A program made the translations under genes and the position numbers. Source: Pseudomonadota bacterium (lineage in GTDB: Bacteria; Pseudomonadota; Alphaproteobacteria; Rhizobiales; Hyphomicrobiaceae). Taken from it: 64,000 nucleotides of DNA. The DNA lies in assembly GCA_018242295.1 (NCBI GenBank), contig JAFECE010000011.1, positions 434,001 to 498,000 on the forward strand, read 5' to 3'. The stretch's first letter is position 1. Every line of letters starts with the position of its first letter. Under the pieces are notes generated by a model. The model was not told the origin of the DNA, made no database searches, and worked only from the letters and a program-made list of their open reading frames with translations. Positions 56,504 to 64,000 of the stretch are shown piece by piece.

Positions 56504-59482
56504 CTATTGACCGAGCCGTTCTAGGAGCGCGGGTACGTGAACCTGATCGGCTTTGTAGTTGCCCGTCAGGGCGTGCATGACGATGTTGATGCCGCCGCGA
56601 AACGCCATCTCGCGCTGCATCTCGCCGCCCGGTACTACGGGGTACATTGGCCGTCCGCGATCATCCAGCGCCCAAGCCGCCGCGAGATCGTTCGACGTGA
56701 TCATAATGGACGTGACGCCGTCGGAGACGCGGGCTTTGTGGGCTTCGTTGTCGTTGTTCGAAATGGCTTCGACCCAGAGCTGTCCGCCATCCCAACGGCC
56801 GGGGAACGAACGCAACAGGTAGAACGATTTCGTCACGACGTGATTTTCCGGAACGGGTTCGAGACGCGGGACGTCGAGCTTGCTCAGCAGGCGCTGCAGT
56901 GCCGTGCCTCCGCGTCCGGCGAGCGGCAACGTATTGGCGCCGCCCTGGCCATAGTCGCGCGTATCGAAAATGATGAGGCCGCCTTCCTTCATGTACGCGT
57001 CGATCTTGGCGATCGTCGCGTCGGGGAGGGCTTCGGCGGATTCGAGGACCGGCCAATAGAGGACCGGATAGAAGGCGATCTCATCCTTCGTGATGTCGAC
57101 GGCTGCCGGCTCGCCGGGCTCGACGGCGGTGCGCGTCTGCAGAACACGGCCGAGGCCTTGCAAACCGGCGCGGCTCGTTTCGTCGGTTTCGCGGTCGCCG
57201 CTCACGACATAGGCGAGCGTCACCTTGCTTGTGGCGTCGATGGCGGCCTTGTCTGCGGGCGTCGGTGCCGAGCGCACGACGTCGGGGCCCGATTGTTGCG
57301 AGGGCAGCGGCGCGAAATTGTCGAGCTGCGGGATGTCGCGGAAATCCGGCCGCAGTTCTTGCGCTCTTCCGTCACCCGCTCCGGCGAACGCAAGAAGGGC
57401 AAACGCGAGTGCGGCTGCGCCGGTGCCTGCCGCTCGTGAGCTGCGTGGACGGCGCGAGAATAGACCGCGCAGGCCCCCGGCCTGCAGCAGCATGACGGCC
57501 AGGATATCGATGAAGAGGAGGGCCAGCGCCGCAGCAAGGAGTGCCGGTTTCAGGGCTGTGCTTGCGGCGTTGTCATAGCTCAATCGCGTCACGCCTGCGG
57601 GTAGCGACGGGAAGGGCCGAAGGGTGCTTTTTGCATTCAGGACGTTGAGGGCACGAGGGCTCGCCGACTGACCGTAGTAGCCGGGTGGATGCTCGAAGCT
57701 CGGCTTCACCGCTTGCAGTTCGGACGATTTGAGCGGTTCGGCCGTCGGCGGCGGCGATACGAGCGTGCCGAGGCCGTTCAGTGTTTTGAGAGGCGGAAGC
57801 ACACCCGCGTCGTTCCTGGTTTTGGTTGTCGTATCGGTCTTTGCGGACGTGGCGCCATCGCCCTGTCCGGAGGCCGAGGCACCGGCCGTGCCCATCGTGG
57901 AAAGACGGCGCAGCATCTCGACGAACAAGCCGGAGATCGGAAGATTGGACCAATCCGAATTCGCCGTTACGTGAAAGAGTACCAGCCGGCCGTTGCCGTG
58001 CTTCGTCGATGTGACGAGGGGCGTGCCGTCCTTCAGTCGTGCCCAGATTTCGACGTCCGGCGTGATTTCGGCCGGATCGGCGAGCACCTGCCGGTTGATG
58101 GTGACGTCTTTCGGGATGGTGAGTCCGGAGAACGGGCTGCTCTCATCGAACGGTGCGAGCGGCTGGGGCGACGACCAGGACAACGCGCCGCCGAGTGAGC
58201 GTCCGCCCGTGCGCAGCGCGACGGGCAGAAGATCGTCGCCGGCCTTTTCGAGCCTCGGTCCCGCGAAGCGAACGAGCAGGCCGCCGCGGTCGACGAAGCT
58301 GGCGACTTTCTCTGCGGCTTCGCCCGTCAGCGTGCCGATGTCGGCGAGCACGAGCACCGACACGTTCTGCTTCAGAACGGAATCGAGGCCCTGGACAAGG
58401 TTTGAATCCTTCGTGACGACGACGTCAGCGTAAGGCTTCAGCGCCTTCTCGACGTAATAGAGCGGCGCGAGCAACGGTTGCGCCTCTTCGCGGCTTTCGC
58501 CGGAGAGAAGACCGACGCGATGCCATTGCGTCATGGCGTCGATCAGGCTGACGGCGCCTGCGGAGCGTTCGCTCGCGATTTCGATGCGCGCCACCTGATT
58601 GCGGAGTTCAAGCGGCAGCTCGAACGTCGCTTTCGCCGATGTCGCGCCGGCTCCAAGATTGAATGGGGCTTCGCCGAGGCGTTCGCCGCGCGCGGAAAAG
58701 GCGTTGACGGTGCCTTCGCGCGCGGGGCCTCCAGGAGACAGGACGACGGCTTCGAGCTTGCCCTTTTCCGCGAGGTTCGCGACGAGCCCTAAGGCCTCGT
58801 GGCCGTGCGTTTCGTCGAGCACGGCGAACGTGCCGTCGCCCGACAGATTTTGTAGTTTCGCGGCGACGCCCGCGACCAGCGATTTGTGATCGATACCGTC
58901 GTGCAGCCAGACGATGCTCGGGTTTTTCACGCCTGCCTCCGACAGGGTCGACTGCAATGCGGCGAACGCGGCTTCGCGGTCGGGATCGAAGGGTTCGGGC
59001 TTCAGAGCGGCGGCGGTGCTATGGGCTTCGCCCGGCGGCTCGATCTTGACGCTGTGCAGTTTGCTCGCGGCGGCGGTCGGTACGATCACGACAGGGCGTC
59101 CGCCGCTTTCGGCTTCACCGATGATGCGGTCGATCATGCTCGCGCGCTCGGACCAGCGCGACGCGGCAGCCCAACCGTTATCGACGAAGATGACGACGGG
59201 ACCGGAGCCGCCGAGGTTCGAACCCTTCGATGGATTGAGAATGGGCTCGGCGAGCGCGAAGATGACGAACGTCGCCGCGAGAAGGCGGATGAGCGTAAGC
59301 CACCACGGCGTTTTCTCGGCTGTCTTCTCGTCGTTCTCTAGCCCTAAGAGAATGCGCGTCGGCGGAAATTCAACTTGCGTCGGGCGCGGTGGCACGGCCC
59401 GCAGCAGCCAGTAAATGACGGGCAGCGTGACGAGGGCTGCGAGCAGCCAGGGGTTGAGGAACGCGAGCGGGCCGAGGCTCAT
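56504..59482 (-). CDS. BatA/DUF4159 membrane protein
   Basis: A 992-residue protein: N-terminal BatA-like double helix (FLNPWLLAALVTLPVIYWLLRA), a VWA-like fold whose metal motif is reduced (VDNGWAAAS), central helices near residues 650-690, and a C-terminal DUF4159 region (about 740-985) with FYPVLYWPVLESAEALPD, GGLIIFDTRDYGQGG and ERLGQ at the end. It overlaps the DUF58 gene by four bases (ATGA). The family is linked to MoxR chaperone systems in the alphaproteobacteria. Confidence 0.87.
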   Translation of the reverse strand: MSLGPLAFLNPWLLAALVTLPVIYWLLRAVPPRPTQVEFPPTRILLGLENDEKTAEKTPWWLTLIRLLAATFVIFALAEPILNPSKGSNLGGSGPVVIFVDNGWAAASRWSERASMIDRIIGEAESGGRPVVIVPTAAASKLHSVKIEPPGEAHSTAAALKPEPFDPDREAAFAALQSTLSEAGVKNPSIVWLHDGIDHKSLVAGVAAKLQNLSGDGTFAVLDETHGHEALGLVANLAEKGKLEAVVLSPGGPAREGTVNAFSARGERLGEAPFNLGAGATSAKATFELPLELRNQVARIEIASERSAGAVSLIDAMTQWHRVGLLSGESREEAQPLLAPLYYVEKALKPYADVVVTKDSNLVQGLDSVLKQNVSVLVLADIGTLTGEAAEKVASFVDRGGLLVRFAGPRLEKAGDDLLPVALRTGGRSLGGALSWSSPQPLAPFDESSPFSGLTIPKDVTINRQVLADPAEITPDVEIWARLKDGTPLVTSTKHGNGRLVLFHVTANSDWSNLPISGLFVEMLRRLSTMGTAGASASGQGDGATSAKTDTTTKTRNDAGVLPPLKTLNGLGTLVSPPPTAEPLKSSELQAVKPSFEHPPGYYGQSASPRALNVLNAKSTLRPFPSLPAGVTRLSYDNAASTALKPALLAAALALLFIDILAVMLLQAGGLRGLFSRRPRSSRAAGTGAAALAFALLAFAGAGDGRAQELRPDFRDIPQLDNFAPLPSQQSGPDVVRSAPTPADKAAIDATSKVTLAYVVSGDRETDETSRAGLQGLGRVLQTRTAVEPGEPAAVDITKDEIAFYPVLYWPVLESAEALPDATIAKIDAYMKEGGLIIFDTRDYGQGGANTLPLAGRGGTALQRLLSKLDVPRLEPVPENHVVTKSFYLLRSFPGRWDGGQLWVEAISNNDNEAHKARVSDGVTSIMITSNDLAAAWALDDRGRPMYPVVPGGEMQREMAFRGGINIVMHALTGNYKADQVHVPALLERLGQ

Positions 59483-60492
59483 CGGGTGCGCTCCTTGACA
59501 TCGGTCGAGACGGCATCCGAACTCGACGACATCCAGCGATAGCCCTGAGCCGATCCGTTGAGGCGCATCAGCAGCGACAGCAGCGGCTCGGATGCGGGCC
59601 GATCCGTGTGGTGGGTGAGAAGCGACCAGCCGAAGCGCTTCGTCATTTCGGCGAGTTCGGCGCGATGGGCTGCGAACCGCTCCTGATATTTCTCGCGCAA
59701 GGCTTCGACGCGATCGGCCACCCAGCGTTGGCTACCGGATGGCGTCAGGAATTCAGTGCGGCCGTGATAGGGCAGCGTCTCTTCCGCCGGATCGATGATC
59801 TGCACGAGGTGACCGCCGACGCCGTGCGCTGCATAGCCTTCCAGGCGCTCGCGGATCGCGTGCACGGGGGCGAGGAAATCGCTGAAGAGAATGAGGCCTG
59901 CAAAGCGGTTGAGCCCGGTATTCGGCGGCAGGCTTTTCTGAATCAGCTCCGATTTGGCGTTGACGACGATCGTCTCGGCAATGCGCGTCGCGGCGTTGCG
60001 GTTCGCGGTCGGCATCGTTTGTCCGAGCAGGGCGACGCGCTCGCCGCCGCGCACTAGCATCTCGGCGGATGCGAGGGCGAGCACAAGGGCGCGGTCGCGC
60101 TTCGTCACGTTCGAGAGATGGCTTTTGAAATCCATCGACGGCGAAATATCGGGCCAGAGATAAAGCGTGTGCGCCGCTTCCCATTCGCGTTCGCGGACGT
60201 AGAGGTGATCGGAGCTTGCGGAACGGCGCCAGTCGACGTTGCTGGCGTTTTCGCCCGGCTGATACTGGCGGAACTGCCAGAACGTTTCGCCGGGTCCCGC
60301 GCGGCGGCGTCCGTGGATGCCTTGTGCGACCGTCGAGGCGATGCGTGCGGCTTCCATCAGCAACTCGGGCATGCGATCGACGAGCGCAACGGCTTCGCGC
60401 TCGAGCCCGAGAACGCGCCGGCTTTCCGGTGCCATGCTTTTGGAGCCTTGGCCTTCGCTTCCGCCGCCTGTCCGCCCTAGTGGGCTCGCCAT
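59479..60492 (-). CDS. DUF58 VWA-like protein
   Basis: A 337-residue protein of the DUF58 family: QYQPGENASNVDWRRSASSDHLYVRERE (cited by YQPGENASNVDWRRSA) and the metal-binding DISPSM (DxSxS) in LWPDISPSMDF. It lies eight bases after moxR and overlaps the DUF4159 gene. Such proteins are thought to be MoxR substrates or partners; a direct role is not shown here. Confidence 0.9.
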   Translation of the reverse strand: MASPLGRTGGGSEGQGSKSMAPESRRVLGLEREAVALVDRMPELLMEAARIASTVAQGIHGRRRAGPGETFWQFRQYQPGENASNVDWRRSASSDHLYVREREWEAAHTLYLWPDISPSMDFKSHLSNVTKRDRALVLALASAEMLVRGGERVALLGQTMPTANRNAATRIAETIVVNAKSELIQKSLPPNTGLNRFAGLILFSDFLAPVHAIRERLEGYAAHGVGGHLVQIIDPAEETLPYHGRTEFLTPSGSQRWVADRVEALREKYQERFAAHRAELAEMTKRFGWSLLTHHTDRPASEPLLSLLMRLNGSAQGYRWMSSSSDAVSTDVKERTR

Positions 60493-60500
60493 TCGTGCAC

Positions 60501-61499
<999 letters not shown>

Positions 61500-61689
61500 A
61501 AGGGAGGCCTCGCGCAGCAGCGTTTTGTCATTTTTGTTGGCGAAAAACGCCATTGGAAACAACGGCCGAGCAGCGGCGTTCCCGGCGGTCGCGTGAGCGT
61601 AGACGATCCTGCCCGCCCCTCATAGGGTCAAGTGAACGTTACGTTAGGATATTGCAGTCTTTGAGACCCCTGCTTCGAGCGAAACGTAA

Positions 61690-62289
61690 ATGGCGAATGA
61701 AAAACCACAAGTTCCTCAGATGAACGGCAAAACTGACGCACATCCTCCGGGTCTCGAAGCGCTGATGCGCGCGGCGGCCGAGGGCAGCGGGCAGGGCGCG
61801 AGACCGGTGGATAAATGGAACCCGCCCTACTGCGGCGACATCGGCGTGAAGATCCGCCGCGACGGCACGTGGCTCTATCGGGGGAGCCCCATCGGGCGCA
61901 TCGCGCTCGTCAAACTCTTCGCCTCGATCCTCAGGAAGGACGACGATGGCCGGACCTATCTCGTGACGCCCGCGGAGAAGGTCGACGTCGAGGTCGAGGA
62001 CGCGCCGTTCCTCGCCGTCGAGATGGCGGTCGCGGGCGAGGGCCGTGCGCGGACGATTACGCTTCGCACGAACGTCGATGATGTCGTGACGGTGGATGCG
62101 GAGCATCCGCTGCGGTTCGCGTCATCGGAACCCGACGGCGGACTGAAGCCCTACGTTCTCGTGCGCGGGAGGCTGGAGGCGCTGTGCACGCGTGCGGTTT
62201 ATGCGGAGCTTGTCGAGCTAGCGGAGGCGGGTGAGGACGGTGGTGAGGTTGGCGTGTGGAGTGGGGGGACGTGGTGGGGGATGGGGTAG
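61690..62289 (+). CDS. DUF1285 protein
   Basis: A 199-residue protein with the DUF1285 core: WNPPYCGDIGVKIRRDGTWLYRGSPIGR (cited by CGDIGVKIRRDGTW), LVTPAEKVDVEVEDAPFL and YVLVRGRLEALCTRAVY. It is divergent from moxR with which it is often neighbouring in the alphaproteobacteria. The C-terminus is oddly Gly/Trp-rich (SGGTWWGMG) and coded by a G-rich run, so the end may be recently altered. A short hairpin follows (62288-62304). Confidence 0.85.
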   Translation: MANEKPQVPQMNGKTDAHPPGLEALMRAAAEGSGQGARPVDKWNPPYCGDIGVKIRRDGTWLYRGSPIGRIALVKLFASILRKDDDGRTYLVTPAEKVDVEVEDAPFLAVEMAVAGEGRARTITLRTNVDDVVTVDAEHPLRFASSEPDGGLKPYVLVRGRLEALCTRAVYAELVELAEAGEDGGEVGVWSGGTWWGMG

Positions 62290-62304
62290 CAGATTCGGTC
62301 TGCT
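62288..62304 (+). terminator. Short hairpin after the DUF1285 gene
   Basis: AGCAGA-TTCGG-TCTGCT is a six-pair stem at the end of the gene. No T run follows. The DNA becomes visibly AT-richer from here to the right edge. The 180 bases to the next gene contain no other supported feature. Confidence 0.4.
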
Positions 62305-62469
62305 GCTCATCGTTGAAGCTGTGATGATAACATTTTTGGACTCATCAACGCCGGTGAATTATAGGCAAATTCGGAGGTTTTTGTTATAATCCACAAGTCG
62401 GTAAAAAAGGTCATTGGTTTTCCGATTCTCCATCGGTCGACCGCAACAGTCTCGCCTTCGGAATTTTTC

Positions 62470-63969
62470 ATGGCAAAAAAGCTCGATATTTTGAACGAAC
62501 TCGATTTTGGGAGCCAAGTTGCCGAAGAAGAGAAGGACACTCTTCGCGAATACTTTGTGGAGACGAACCCTTGGAAGAAAGTTTTGAAGGGCCAGGTGGA
62601 TATCGTCTATGGCCCGAAAGGAGCTGGAAAAAGTGCAATTTATGTGCTGATCCAGGCCCATGAGGCCGAGCTATCTAGAAAAGGGATTCTGCTTCTTCCT
62701 GCAGAGAATGTTCGAGGCGATCCCGCTTTTAAAGATCTCGTGGTAACTCCCCCAACAAGCGAACGAGAGTTCGAGTATCTGTGGAAATTGTATTTTCTGA
62801 GCCTTATTGGGCTCGCCTTCGTGCAGCACAAAGTTACGAATTCACACGCTTTGCAGTTCAATAAAGTTCTTGCAGATGCAGGGTTGTTGCCAACAGAGGG
62901 TATGACTTTTAGTGGCATTTTGAAGAGGGTTCAGGAGTATATAGGCCGATATACTAAGCCGCACGCGCTCGAAGGTACAATGAGCGTCGATCAAGTAAGC
63001 GGTCTCCCTACGTCATTCTCCGGCAAGGTCGTCTTCGATGAGCCGGATTCTGAAGGGCGTAGCCGGGGTGAGATTTCAGTATCCGAACTATTCAAGCTTG
63101 CCAACGAAGCTCTTAAAGTCAAGAAGCAAAAAATTTGGTTGCTTCTCGATAGGCTCGATGTCGCATTTGATGACAGTGCGGAGTTAGAAAAGAACGCGTT
63201 ACGAGCTCTGTTTCGTGCGTATAGAACTATCCGTTCTTACGACAATATCGTTCTGAAAATATTTCTTCGCACCGACATATGGGATCGGATTTCGGAAAAA
63301 GGATTTCGCGAGGCTACGCATCTCGCGAGGGAGCTAACATTATCCTGGGATGCACCGACGCTGCAGCATTTACTTATTCGACGGTTGCTGAATAATCCTC
63401 TGCTACTCAAGCAATACGGCCTCAATAAACGCCAAGTGCTGCAGAGCGTTACGGAACAGCAAAAGTTATTCGACCGAGTTTTCCCGGATCAAGTGGAAGT
63501 CGGCAAACGACAATCCACGACGATGGATTGGATGATAAAGCGCACCACGGACGGCACAAATTTAAGTGGCCCTCGTGAATTGATTCTATTTTTGAAAGAG
63601 CTGCGTGACGAGCAAATTAAGCGTTTGGAAAGAGGCGAGCCCGAGCCCGCTGCAGAGGCACTTTTTGATCGAGCTTCCTTCAAGCAGGCGCTCCCGAAGG
63701 TTTCCGAATATCGAACGACAAAAGTGCTATACGCGGAGTTCCCGGAACTGAGAAATTTCATTGAGGCTTTGCGCTCAAAACGCTCAGAGCATGATATCAA
63801 GTCGCTGGCAGAGATTTGGCAGAGATCGGCATCGGAAGCCAAAGAAACTGCCGAGCGGCTGGTCTCGGTAGGCTTTTTCGAACGACGCAAAGCATCTGAT
63901 ACCACTACTTACTGGGTGCCGTTTATCTACCGACCATATTTGAATCTTATTCAAGGTCGTGCCGAATGA
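62470..63969 (+). CDS. P-loop ATPase (Sll1717-like), candidate defence gene
   Basis: A 499-residue ATPase: Walker A GPKGAGKS (residues 48-55), Walker B-like WLLLDRLDVAFD (about 224-235), and an arginine-rich helical C-terminal half (LFRAYRTIRSYDNIVLKIFLRTD, cited by LKIFLRTDIWDRI). It resembles the Sll1717-type P-loop family, whose members are often found in defence islands. I infer this from pattern memory. The gene is AT-richer than the core, has no strong ribosome site, and breaks the expected neighbourhood after DUF1285. Only 31 bases follow it to the window edge, so its partner genes cannot be seen. Confidence 0.7.
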   Translation: MAKKLDILNELDFGSQVAEEEKDTLREYFVETNPWKKVLKGQVDIVYGPKGAGKSAIYVLIQAHEAELSRKGILLLPAENVRGDPAFKDLVVTPPTSEREFEYLWKLYFLSLIGLAFVQHKVTNSHALQFNKVLADAGLLPTEGMTFSGILKRVQEYIGRYTKPHALEGTMSVDQVSGLPTSFSGKVVFDEPDSEGRSRGEISVSELFKLANEALKVKKQKIWLLLDRLDVAFDDSAELEKNALRALFRAYRTIRSYDNIVLKIFLRTDIWDRISEKGFREATHLARELTLSWDAPTLQHLLIRRLLNNPLLLKQYGLNKRQVLQSVTEQQKLFDRVFPDQVEVGKRQSTTMDWMIKRTTDGTNLSGPRELILFLKELRDEQIKRLERGEPEPAAEALFDRASFKQALPKVSEYRTTKVLYAEFPELRNFIEALRSKRSEHDIKSLAEIWQRSASEAKETAERLVSVGFFERRKASDTTTYWVPFIYRPYLNLIQGRAE

Positions 63970-64000
63970 TGAGTATAAGTTCGTGAGATTGCGTTTGAGC

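Overview
The window is GC-rich chromosomal DNA from an alphaproteobacterium of the Hyphomicrobiales. A Hyphomicrobium-like methylotroph is my best guess. That is inferred from the gene complement (tol-pal cluster with a second OmpA-like gene, Methanosarcina-type SerC, a DUF1217 flagellar-family protein, a moxR/DUF58/DUF4159 cluster with a divergent DUF1285 gene) and from gene order; no rRNA or tRNA gene is present to confirm it. Almost everything is ordinary core chromosome. The AT-richer, probably acquired genes are at 48.6-49.6 kb and from 62.3 kb to the right edge.

Left third (0.1-19.8 kb, all + strand): a membrane alpha/beta-hydrolase coupled to ruvC and ruvA, a small membrane protein gene, ruvB, a Tat-exported phosphoesterase, ybgC, and then tolQ-tolR-tolA-tolB. 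Two tiny exported peptides sit between tolB and pal, and a second OmpA-domain protein sits between pal and cpoB. tilS, ftsH, folP and a glutathione S-transferase gene follow. The Holliday-junction enzymes (RuvABC) and the trans-envelope Tol-Pal machine with its YbgC and CpoB partners are the two coherent functional units here.

Middle (19.8-47 kb): an amino-acid permease; an orphan ParA with an uncharacterised partner, divergent from glmM; two paralogous outer-membrane beta-barrel proteins; serC; a DUF4139 protein; purA; a DUF218 envelope protein; and a two-gene membrane unit (24-residue peptide plus 281-residue protein) preceded by a sigma-EcfG-like promoter. Then come a 720-residue protein made of repeated DUF1217 modules, GNAT and Nudix-like genes, a second phosphoesterase, a patatin-like phospholipase, an HTH regulator, two RlpA-like genes, corA, a bactofilin and a polysaccharide deacetylase.

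Right part (47-64 kb): a 25-codon gene with a near-perfect ribosome binding site and its own terminator, small membrane proteins including a truncated duplicate, an Abi-alpha/DUF4393-like protein, thiC with a TPP riboswitch, and a repeat palindrome. Next are a phospholipase-C-like/helix-hairpin-helix fusion, a dehydrogenase-like protein that lacks catalytic residues, and the MoxR-DUF58-DUF4159-VWA-like operon with divergent DUF1285. The window ends in a P-loop ATPase of a kind often found in defence islands. I see no CRISPR array, insertion sequence, rRNA or tRNA. No complete obvious new multi-gene system is visible; the best leads are the small-protein genes, the two accessory genes and several apparent pseudoenzymes.
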